Assembly (NCBI GenBank): GCA_034003585.1 | Contig: JAVEYH010000106.1 | Location: 1-12,332 of the forward strand | Length of the DNA stretch: 12,332 nucleotides | Origin: JAPXSY01 sp034003585 | Lineage (GTDB): Bacteria > Verrucomicrobiota > Kiritimatiellia > RFP12 > UBA1067 | Reading direction: 5' to 3' | Shown: positions 1 to 6,821 of the stretch, piece after piece | How positions within the stretch are numbered: the stretch's first letter is position 1 | How the letters are laid out: each line of letters starts with the position of its first letter | The notes under the pieces: generated by a model | Database searches by the model: none | Seen by the model: only the letters and a program-made list of their open reading frames with translations | Told to the model about the DNA's origin: nothing | Program-made: the position numbers and the translations under genes

Positions 1-302
1 GCCTCGCACTCCCGCACCTTGCGTTCATAGAAGGGTTGCAGGATCAGGCCTCGGTCGCGCAGCTCCCGCAGCATGCGGAGCCGCTGTTCCACCTGTTTGC
101 GCGTGAAGGCCGGTTTGGCCGGCGTTTGCGCCCCTGTTGCCGCATTCGTCCGCGCGGCCTGCGGCTCCGCGTTGGTGGCGGCGGCCGGGAGGGGGCGTTG
201 CCCGCGCCGGTCGGGAGAGGTCCTCTTGGCCGGCGCTTGGGCTAGCGCGGCGGCCGCGCACGCCATCCATCCGCAAAACCAGAGCCACCTTTCGCGTCTC
301 AT
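1..302 (-). CDS. Exported protein with SHOCT-like C-terminal helical hairpin (3' part outside window)
   Basis: The reading frame is open from an ATG at 302 to the left edge (about 100 codons, no stop seen). It starts with a signal peptide: basic MRRER, a hydrophobic run to about residue 20, and an ALA cleavage site before Gln22. Residues 25-64 are a Pro/Ala/Arg/Gln-rich low-complexity linker. From about residue 65 comes an amphipathic, charged segment containing RLRMLRELRDRGLI and FYERKVRE, which resembles the SHOCT short helical-hairpin domain (pattern LxxLkeLrdkGiIteeEFeakK). The ATG follows the purine-rich word GGAAAGGGGG by about 8 nt, and the stop of the upstream DUF4838 gene is 19 bp away, so it is probably the last visible gene of that operon. 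The overlapping frame starting at 288 lacks these signals and is a shadow. Function is unknown; SHOCT domains are usually oligomerisation modules. The signal peptide is well supported, the SHOCT label moderately. Confidence 0.72.
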   Translation of the reverse strand, partial: MRRERWLWFCGWMACAAAALAQAPAKRTSPDRRGQRPLPAAATNAEPQAARTNAATGAQTPAKPAFTRKQVEQRLRMLRELRDRGLILQPFYERKVRECE

Positions 303-321
303 CACCGGACCCCCTTTCCGA

Positions 322-2640
322 TCACGGGTTCAAACGCTGAAGCTCAAGACAATCGATGTAGACCGCACGGATCGCGGGATTCGCGTTGCGGGTCTTCTTG
401 TCGAACCGTCCCGGGCCGATCCAAACGTAGTGGGCGCTGTCCGGCACCCATTCGGCCACATCGTACCAGGCGTATCCGTCGCCTGTGGCGGGGCTCTTGG
501 GCTCGACCGTGCCGTGCCCTTTCTTGTGCGGGGGGTCATACACGCCGGCCCAGAAGGCGGTCCCCTCCTGGCCCGGCACCCGCTCGACGCGCGCGCGCAT
601 CCGGATGCGGTACCGCGCACCGGGGTCGAAGGCCACCTTGCCGAACGGCAGCGAGGCGCACCACTCATAGTGGGTGTTGAACAGTTTGAGCGCCGAGCCG
701 TCCCCGGCCTGCGGATCGGCCACCTTCTCGCCCCACACGCCGGGGCGCCCGAGCGAAAGCGCCACGTCCTCGATGACCGCGCGGTCGCCCGGGGGCGGCA
801 GGGAGGGCGGCGAGGCGATCGCCTGCCAGTCGGCGAGGGTCTTCGCGTGCCGTTCCGCACTCTCGGAAAGACGGATATTCCGGGCCTCGCCGAAACGCGC
901 CAGCAGCTCGGCCGCCAAGGCGCGGTGTTCCGCCGGGACCGCATACCGCTGCGGGTCCGAGGTGACCCACACGGTTTTCGGTTGGGACGCGGGCAGCCGG
1001 CTGAACCGCGCGTACAGCACGGGGAAGGCTCCCATGCGCACATTGTAGGCGTGGGCCGGCGAATTCCGCACCGCCGCCTCGGCTTGGGACCACAAGGCCG
1101 CGGCGCGTTCGAGGAATGCGTCCGGCAGGACGGGGTTCCGCACGTCGTCGAAGATCCGCAGAGGCTTGTGCGCCGGGTCGCGGTAAAAGGTGTGCAGCTC
1201 GTCGAAGTATTGCCGCACGAGCGGCGCGGCCGCGCCGTAATAGCCGGCGAAGAAATCCGCGAGCAGCGGCTCCGTCGGCAGATCAGGATCCCACAGCCAT
1301 TTGGCGAGCAGCCAGGCCTTGAGTTCCGCGAAATCGCCGTGCCGCCCCTGATAAGCCCCCTGCTCGAACAGTCCGACCACGCGGTGGTCGCGGAAGAACC
1401 GCACGTTGTCCCGCAGCGTCAGCACATTGGGAAACGGGGCGGTGTAGTGGCGGAAATTGGTGGTGTAGTCCCAGATGTAAAGTTTGTCGGTCATCGCGCT
1501 CCAGCCGCGGATGTCCTCGACAAACGCGCGGTTCTGTTCGTATGCGCTCTGGTCCAGCGGCGCCGAGAAGTCGCACTCGATGGTGCAGAGGCGCGGCACG
1601 ACATTGCGGCGCGGACGCACGGTCTTGGGCGGTTTGCGCGTGTACTGGTAGGCCAGCGTCTCGATCCACACTTCCGGGAACTCCCGCTCCACCGCCTCGG
1701 CCACCCGGTTGACGAAAGTAATCAGCGTGCCGGCGTGCGACCCTTCGCGTTCGTCGAGCGCCTTGCACGCGGGGCACGCGCACGGGTTGCGCCAGTCGTT
1801 CTGACTCACGCTGAAGAGTTTGGCGGTCGGGTCTTTGCGGATGCGCTCCAGCACGCGGGCGGTGACGATCTTCAGCACGTCGGGGTTCGTCAGGCAGAGT
1901 TGGGTGTGGTCTTTGATGCGCTTGCCGTCGATCTCGCTGAAATATTCGGGATGGGTGTCGAAGAACTCCCCGGGCGGGCAGAGCGGGTTGAAGGTGTGGC
2001 AGAAGAGCCCGCCGCCGAACCGGATCTTGCCGCCGTGCCGGTCGGCGAGGCGCATGGCGTTGCCGTTGGCCTTGTTGCGGGCCGCGAGATCGCCGTCGAA
2101 CAGATCGAACCAGAAGGGTTCGCGCAGCGCGAAGGCGGGCTTCCGCGTCTCATCCGTGCCGGGCACGGCAAAGGTCTCGCGCTGGGGGATCACGCTGTGC
2201 CAAGAGGCGTACCAGCGGCAGCCGCCATACCGCTCCAGCGTCTCGTACACGCCGTACAGCGTGCCGCGGACCGGCCCGCCGAGAATCAGCAGGTGCGGCG
2301 GCCGGGTCACGATGCGGAACCCGTCGTCGCCGAGCGCCGCCGCATCGGCGGCGGCGCTGAGAACTGCGGCAGTGTGGCGCGTTACGCCCAGCAGCACCGC
2401 GCGCGGGGGCAGCGGCCCGGCATCCGTGACGATCGGCAGCCGCACGCCTGTCATCTGTTCCGTGAAACGTTGCAGCTCTTCCGCGGCGTGACGCTGAGAC
2501 GGCGAAGCCCCCCCGGGCCGGACGATCACCATGTTGTCCGCCTGTCCGCGCGCGGCGAGTGTCACTCCGCCCGGCGCTCCCCGCACGCTTGCCGCCGCAC
2601 ACCCCGCCAAACCGACGGCCCAAAGGATACCCTTGCGCAT
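322..2640 (-). CDS. DUF4838 domain protein (GH67/alpha-glucuronidase-like), exported
   Basis: This 772-aa protein has the layout of DUF4838 proteins. After an export signal comes a domain like the N-terminus of GH67 alpha-glucuronidases (about residues 30-145: a HAAEELQRF helix, then LLILGGPVRGTLYGVYETLE). The DUF4838 core follows (about 165-455), with the typical FSVSQNDW (276-283), a CACPAC cysteine pair (287-292), YIWDYTTNF (388-396) and LFEQGAY (424-430). A helical segment leads to a C-terminal beta-rich domain (about 620-772) that resembles a carbohydrate-binding sandwich. The N-terminus holds LAGC at residues 11-14, a lipobox match, so it may be a lipoprotein; the hydrophobic stretch is short. 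The start is supported by AAAGGGGGTG upstream of the ATG. Family members lie in polysaccharide-use loci, but no activity has been fixed for most, so substrate is not assigned. It sits 33 bp downstream of the hybrid kinase and 19 bp upstream of the SHOCT-like gene, which suggests one operon. Confidence 0.88.
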   Translation of the reverse strand: MRKGILWAVGLAGCAAASVRGAPGGVTLAARGQADNMVIVRPGGASPSQRHAAEELQRFTEQMTGVRLPIVTDAGPLPPRAVLLGVTRHTAAVLSAAADAAALGDDGFRIVTRPPHLLILGGPVRGTLYGVYETLERYGGCRWYASWHSVIPQRETFAVPGTDETRKPAFALREPFWFDLFDGDLAARNKANGNAMRLADRHGGKIRFGGGLFCHTFNPLCPPGEFFDTHPEYFSEIDGKRIKDHTQLCLTNPDVLKIVTARVLERIRKDPTAKLFSVSQNDWRNPCACPACKALDEREGSHAGTLITFVNRVAEAVEREFPEVWIETLAYQYTRKPPKTVRPRRNVVPRLCTIECDFSAPLDQSAYEQNRAFVEDIRGWSAMTDKLYIWDYTTNFRHYTAPFPNVLTLRDNVRFFRDHRVVGLFEQGAYQGRHGDFAELKAWLLAKWLWDPDLPTEPLLADFFAGYYGAAAPLVRQYFDELHTFYRDPAHKPLRIFDDVRNPVLPDAFLERAAALWSQAEAAVRNSPAHAYNVRMGAFPVLYARFSRLPASQPKTVWVTSDPQRYAVPAEHRALAAELLARFGEARNIRLSESAERHAKTLADWQAIASPPSLPPPGDRAVIEDVALSLGRPGVWGEKVADPQAGDGSALKLFNTHYEWCASLPFGKVAFDPGARYRIRMRARVERVPGQEGTAFWAGVYDPPHKKGHGTVEPKSPATGDGYAWYDVAEWVPDSAHYVWIGPGRFDKKTRNANPAIRAVYIDCLELQRLNP

Positions 2641-2673
2641 CTCGTCACCCCCTTTTTTCTGAAATCGTTCGCA

Positions 2674-5600
2674 TCACCCCGCGCCGGGTGCCGCATGCGG
2701 GCGGTCACGGGTCAGCGTCTCGTGCACCCGGAGGGAAAGGTCCCGGAGGGTGAACGGCTTCTGGATGAACTGGATGCCCTCATCCAGCACGCCGTGATGG
2801 GCGATCACGTTCGCCGTGTAACCGGACATGAAGAGGGTCTTGAGAGAGGGGCGCCGCTCCTGCAGGGCGCGGGCCAGATCGCGGCCGTTCATGCCCGGCA
2901 TGATCACATCGGTCAGCAGCAGGTCAATCGTTTCCTTCCGCCCGTTCGCGAGTTGCAACGCCGCCTCCGGCGTCTCCGCCGTCAGGACCCGGTACCCGAG
3001 CCGGGCCAGCATGGTCCGGCCCAACCGCAGAATCGCACTGTCGTCCTCCACGAACAGGATGGTCTGCGCCCTGCCCTGCGGCAGGCCCTCCGGTTGGGGT
3101 GCCGCGGTGTCCGGCGCCTCACCCTCATGGCACGGCAGGTGGATGCGGAAACAACTGCCCTGGTCCGGCTCGCTTTCGACCTCGATAAACCCGTGATTCT
3201 GCTTCACGATGCCGTGGATCGTGGCCAACCCCAGACCGGTGCCTTTGTTGACCGCTTTGGTGGTGAAGAACGGCTCGAACAGGTGCGAACGGGTCTCGGC
3301 ATCCATGCCGCAGCCGTCATCGCGGACCGTGAGCACGGCGAAACAGCCGGGCCGGTGCCCCTCCCGGCGCGCGCACGCCTCTTCTTCCAGTTCCGCCTGC
3401 GAGGTCTCGATCGTCACGCGGCCCACATCGCGGATCGCGTCCCGCGCATTGATGCAGAGGTTGGTCAGGATCTGGTTGAGCTGCACCGGGTCGATCCGCA
3501 CCAGGCAGCCGATCGCGCCCGGGGTCCAGACGAGCCGGATGTTCTCGCCGACCAGCCGCCGCAACATGTTCAGCATGCCGCCGACCGCCTCATTCAGATC
3601 CAACACCTTGGGCGCGATCACCTGTTTGCGGGCGAAGGCCAGCAATTGCTGGGTGATTTCGGAGGAGCGCTTGGCCGCCAGCACGATCTCGTTCAGCTCC
3701 TCCCGCTGCGGCGCGTCGGGCGGCAGGCCGAGCAGCGCCAGTTCGGCATTGCCCAGGATCACGCCCAGGCTGTTGTTGAAATCATGGGCCACGCCTCCCG
3801 CCAACTGCCCCACCGACTCCATCTTCTGGGCCTGATGCAGCTCAGCCTCCATCGCCAGGCGTTCCGTGATGTCGCGCTTGACGGAAACGTAGTAAACGAT
3901 CCGGTCCGTCTCATCGAAGACCGGCGCGATGGAGGCGTCTTCCGTGAACAGCGTGCCGTCCTTGCGCCGGTTGGTCATGCGGCCGCGGAAGACCTCCCCG
4001 CGGGAGAGGACGGCCCACATCTCGCGGTAGAACGCCGCATCGTGCCGGCCGCTCTTGAGGAGGCGCGGGGTCTGGCCCACCGTTTCGGCGCGGGAATACC
4101 CGGTCACCTCCTCGAACGCCTGATTGACATACTGGATGACCCCCTTCTCATCCGTCACGACCACCATTTCACCGCTGTGCTCGATCGCCAGGGCCAGCCG
4201 CTTCTGCTCCGCCTCGTTCTGCTTGCGCACGGTGATGTCGTAGTAGTACTCCACGCGCCCGCCCGCGTACAGGCCCGAGAAGACCGGCTGGCTCCAGTGC
4301 TGGAGCCAGCGCTCCTCGCGGCCCGGACCCGGCAGCACATGGCATTCGAAGGTCTCGGTGTACGTGTTGTTGTCGTAGGTGGCGAAGACCTTGGACGCGA
4401 ACGTTCCGGCGTCCTCGAAGATCGGCTGGAAACGCTCGCGGATCACGGTGCGCTTGTCGGCCCCCAGCACCTGTTCGCGCTCGAACCCGAAAAACCGCTC
4501 CATGGCGCGGTTCACCCAGGCGATGCGGAAATCGGCGTCGAGCAGGAAAATGCCCGCCTCGGCGTTGTCCAGCACATCATCCGTCAGGGACCGGTACCGT
4601 TTCTCGCTCTCGCGCAGCGCCTCCTCCATGCGCTTGCGTTCCGTGATGTCCTGGAAGATCGCGGCAAACCGTTTGGGCGCGGAACGGAACGCCGTAACCT
4701 CGAACCATTTTCCGATCTGCCGCGCGTACCGCTCGAAATGGACCGGCTCGCCCGTCAGCGCGACGCGGCCGTAGATTTCGATCCAGTGCCGCTCGGTCTC
4801 CGGCAGCACCTCCAGCACCGTTTTCCCGATGATGTCCTCCGCGCGCAGGCCGGTCATCCGCTCAAACGCCGGGTTGACGGTGCGGAACCGGTAATCCGCG
4901 GGCCGCCCGGCCTCGTCCAGCAGAATCTCGTGCGAGGCGAACCCGTCCAGCATCTTCTGGAACAGGATTCGGTAATTCTGCTCCAGCGTCTGGTCGCGGA
5001 ACACCAGCACCACACCGCTGATCACGCCCTGGCGGTCGCGGATCGGCGCGGCCGAATCGGCGATCGGCCGCTCGCGGCCGTCTTTCGCGAGCAGCACCGT
5101 GTGATTGGCCAACCCCACGATCTTGCCCTCGCGCAGCACCCGCTCCACCGGATTCTCCACCTCGCGCCGCGTCTCCTCATTGTAGATGTGGAAGACCTCT
5201 TCGAGCGGTTTCCCGCGCGCCTCGTCCTCGCGCCATCCCGTCAGGCTTTCCGCCACGGGATTGAGCAGCTCCACACGACTTTGGACATCCGTCACAATCA
5301 CGGCGTCGCCGATGGCTTTCAGGGTGATGCTGTTCCGTTCGGTCGCGGCCCGCAGATGACTCTCCGAATCGTACAGCCGCCGGTAATGGCGCTGCTGGTC
5401 CAGCTCCCACGCGACCAGGGCCAGCGCCACCAAACCGGCCGCCACGGCCGCCAGCACAAGCAGGATCAGCCTGCTGCGCGTATGCCATTCGGCGAAGATC
5501 TCGGCCTTATCCTGTTTGGCCACCATCACCCAGGACGACCCCTGGATGGGTAGGATATACGCGATCACCGGCACTCCGCGGTAGTCCGGTCCCTCCACCA

Positions 5601-6372
5601 CACCCTGATGCCCCTTCCCCGCCATGATGACGGGCACATCGGCGCGGCTCATTGGGATGCGCAGGGACAGCGCCGCCTCAGGCTGGTGCCGCAGCGGGTT
5701 CAGGAACAGGATGTGCCCGTTCTCGCGCCGCGAGAGCGTGGTTTCCGCCGTTTCGCTCGGGGTGGGCCAGTTCTGCACCAAAGGGTAGAGATAACGGGAG
5801 GCGTCACAGACCAGAATCACCGCGCCGACCGCCCTGCCCCCCGTCGCCGCGCGCGCGTCGAGAATCGGCGCCACGGCGCTGATGTGCGGCGCGGGATAAC
5901 GCGGCTCCGCATGCAATTCGCTGAGGACCGGACGGCGTTCGCGGAACGCCTCCGCGAGGCTCTTCCGGTATGCGCCGTGCTCTTCGCGCTTGCCGGACAG
6001 GCTCAGGCGGATCTCGCCGCCCGCATCCGCCAGCAACACGTCCGCGTACCCGTAATGCCTCCGGTAGGCCTCGAACCGGACCCGCAACGGCTGCGCGTGC
6101 TCGGGGAGCGGCGTCTCAAGAAAGGTTCGGATTTCGTCCGCCAACACCGGCCGCTCCATCAGGATCGCGGCATCGGCCAACCGTTCCGAACGCCAGGTCG
6201 TGATCTCCCGGGCTTTGAGCTGGCCGATCGACTCCAGGGTCTCGACCGCCTTCTGGCGGACCGAGTGCGCCTGGCTGCGGTAATACCACACCCCGCCCGC
6301 CATCAGCGCCGACAAGGCGGTTGCCAACGCGACGGCCATCCATGGCGGAAACACACGTTCGTTCGTGGTCAT
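2674..6372 (-). CDS. Membrane-bound hybrid sensor histidine kinase/response regulator, four PAS domains
   Basis: At 1232 aa this is a complete hybrid two-component sensor. A first membrane helix (about 11-31) and a second (302-323) enclose a periplasmic Cache-like sensor of about 270 residues. Four PAS-type domains follow at about 345-460, 466-580, 590-715 and 725-840; three end in the usual DIT(E/V)R(K/L) linkers, while the first ends in FRDQT. The dimerisation/phosphoacceptor domain has GGVAHDFNN with His863. The ATPase domain shows the N box (N971, N975), G1 (DDGCGMD, 1018-1024), the F box LFEPFF (1031-1036) and G2 (GTGLGLA, 1044-1050). The C-terminal receiver has acidic D1110/D1111, phosphoacceptor D1155 in LLTDVIMPG, S1183 and K1205 in QKPF. 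All catalytic residues are present. No partner output regulator lies nearby, so the phosphate probably moves to a phosphotransfer protein or regulator elsewhere. The ligand is unknown. The start follows GGAAAGG. It is first in the likely operon with the DUF4838 gene. Confidence 0.95.
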   Translation of the reverse strand: MTTNERVFPPWMAVALATALSALMAGGVWYYRSQAHSVRQKAVETLESIGQLKAREITTWRSERLADAAILMERPVLADEIRTFLETPLPEHAQPLRVRFEAYRRHYGYADVLLADAGGEIRLSLSGKREEHGAYRKSLAEAFRERRPVLSELHAEPRYPAPHISAVAPILDARAATGGRAVGAVILVCDASRYLYPLVQNWPTPSETAETTLSRRENGHILFLNPLRHQPEAALSLRIPMSRADVPVIMAGKGHQGVVEGPDYRGVPVIAYILPIQGSSWVMVAKQDKAEIFAEWHTRSRLILLVLAAVAAGLVALALVAWELDQQRHYRRLYDSESHLRAATERNSITLKAIGDAVIVTDVQSRVELLNPVAESLTGWREDEARGKPLEEVFHIYNEETRREVENPVERVLREGKIVGLANHTVLLAKDGRERPIADSAAPIRDRQGVISGVVLVFRDQTLEQNYRILFQKMLDGFASHEILLDEAGRPADYRFRTVNPAFERMTGLRAEDIIGKTVLEVLPETERHWIEIYGRVALTGEPVHFERYARQIGKWFEVTAFRSAPKRFAAIFQDITERKRMEEALRESEKRYRSLTDDVLDNAEAGIFLLDADFRIAWVNRAMERFFGFEREQVLGADKRTVIRERFQPIFEDAGTFASKVFATYDNNTYTETFECHVLPGPGREERWLQHWSQPVFSGLYAGGRVEYYYDITVRKQNEAEQKRLALAIEHSGEMVVVTDEKGVIQYVNQAFEEVTGYSRAETVGQTPRLLKSGRHDAAFYREMWAVLSRGEVFRGRMTNRRKDGTLFTEDASIAPVFDETDRIVYYVSVKRDITERLAMEAELHQAQKMESVGQLAGGVAHDFNNSLGVILGNAELALLGLPPDAPQREELNEIVLAAKRSSEITQQLLAFARKQVIAPKVLDLNEAVGGMLNMLRRLVGENIRLVWTPGAIGCLVRIDPVQLNQILTNLCINARDAIRDVGRVTIETSQAELEEEACARREGHRPGCFAVLTVRDDGCGMDAETRSHLFEPFFTTKAVNKGTGLGLATIHGIVKQNHGFIEVESEPDQGSCFRIHLPCHEGEAPDTAAPQPEGLPQGRAQTILFVEDDSAILRLGRTMLARLGYRVLTAETPEAALQLANGRKETIDLLLTDVIMPGMNGRDLARALQERRPSLKTLFMSGYTANVIAHHGVLDEGIQFIQKPFTLRDLSLRVHETLTRDRPHAAPGAG

Positions 6373-6408
6373 ACGCCTTTCCGAGGGTGCCCTTCCCTCT
6401 CCTCCTCT

Positions 6409-6439
6409 TCAAGACCGGTTCATCGGGTCGCGGTCTTGA
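6409..6439. promoter_or_regulatory. Inverted repeat in the kinase leader (operator or leader hairpin)
   Basis: Perfect 9-bp arms TCAAGACCG (6409-6417) and CGGTCTTGA (6431-6439) flank a 13-nt spacer. The repeat begins 1-2 nt inside the start site predicted from the promoter at 6448-6476 and ends 37 bp before the kinase ATG. It could be a repressor/activator site or a hairpin in the mRNA leader. The pairing is seen directly; the role is inferred. Confidence 0.45.
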
Positions 6440-6447
6440 TGCGCAGG

Positions 6448-6476
6448 AGTATACCGGTTTGGCCTCTCCCGGACAA
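6448..6476 (-). promoter_or_regulatory. Sigma70-like promoter for the kinase-DUF4838 operon
   Basis: On the minus strand there is a -35 box TTGTCC (plus-strand 6471-6476), a spacer of exactly 17 bp, and a -10 box TATACT (6448-6453). Transcription would start near 6441, giving a leader of roughly 68 nt before the kinase ATG at 6372. Two mismatches to consensus occur in the -35 and one in the -10. The position directly upstream of the first gene of the block supports the call. Confidence 0.55.
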
Positions 6477-6503
6477 CACCCTCTTGAGTCGGACCGGCAA
6501 TTC

Positions 6504-6540
6504 GGGTGCGATTCCGTTTTGTGGAAACGGAATCGCACGC
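6504..6540. repeat. Palindrome family copy 1 (14-bp perfect stem)
   Basis: Arms GTGCGATTCCGTTT (6506-6519) and AAACGGAATCGCAC (6525-6538) pair perfectly around the loop TGTGG. The outer GGGTGCG edge and the inner TCCGTTT are shared with the copy at 9518-9554. It forms the left boundary of the composite repeat region and has no adjoining gene 3' end. Confidence 0.8.
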
Positions 6541-6776
6541 AAGGAGGAATTTAGGAAGGAGGAGTTTGAGAACGGAGCGTTTCCGCAAAAGGTGTGGCCG
6601 TTCCGGGTAGGGACGCCTCCCCGAGGCGTCCGCGGACGGTTCGGGGAACCGTCCCTACAGGCAATCGGACCTCGGCCACATAATAACGTAACCCGAGCTT
6701 GAATTCCGTCGTCGTCGGGGTCCCTATGCTATCGGGCTTGTTCCAACTCCTAACTCCTCCCTCCTAACTCCTCCTT
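6541..6776. repeat. Nested inverted-repeat element with AAGGAGGA-type terminal repeats
   Basis: This is a 236-bp gene-free segment bounded by imperfect inverted repeats of about 32 bp. The left one starts AAGGAGGAATTTAGGA (6541 onward). The right one (6745-6776), read in reverse complement, starts AAGGAGGAGTTAGGA; the two agree at most positions. Inside, TGTGGCCG (6593-6600) and CGGCCACA (6673-6680) form a second inverted pair around a double hairpin at 6607-6658. The AACTCCT words in the right repeat are themselves tandem. No open frame with a start signal is seen. A non-autonomous repeat element or a structured RNA are both possible. Confidence 0.6.
6607..6658. repeat. Double hairpin with closing stem (REP/BIME-like)
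   Basis: Two adjacent perfect 9-bp hairpins occur: GGACGCCTC/GAGGCGTCC (6611-6619 with 6623-6631, loop CCC) and GGACGGTTC/GAACCGTCC (6634-6642 with 6646-6654, loop GGG). An outer stem GTAGGGA (6607-6613) and TCCCTAC (6652-6658) can pair to close both as an alternative or partial cruciform. The form is that of extragenic palindromic repeats. No T-run follows, so an intrinsic terminator is unlikely. Confidence 0.8.
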
Positions 6777-6778
6777 AA

Positions 6779-6820
6779 GGTGCGGGTGCGGATTCAACAA
6801 CGTTGAATCGCAACCGCGCC
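6779..6820. repeat. Palindrome family copy 2, one base after the enolase-family stop codon
   Basis: The inner stem GATTCAAC (6791-6798) and GTTGAATC (6802-6809) is perfect around the loop AAC. The outer arms 6779-6789 and 6810-6820 extend it by 11 positions with one mismatch, one wobble-type pair and one bulged G at 6790. It shares the GGGTGCG edge and AAC loop with the copy at 9518-9554. It lies 1 bp beyond the gene's TGA (6822-6824), so it could act as a 3' mRNA stabiliser or weak terminator, although no U-tract follows on the minus strand. Confidence 0.75.
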
Positions 6821-6821
6821 T

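Noticed and set aside
73..5553. A plus-strand open frame of 1826 codons
   Set aside because: It lies codon-for-codon opposite the DUF4838 and kinase genes. Its stops would need TTA, CTA or TCA codons in those genes, which GC-rich genes avoid. The protein is Arg/His/Pro-rich without domains, while the minus-strand proteins have complete conserved motifs.
6504..6820. A CRISPR array or attachment site
   Set aside because: Repeats are inverted and nested rather than direct and evenly spaced, spacers are absent, and no cas, integrase or tRNA sequence is nearby.
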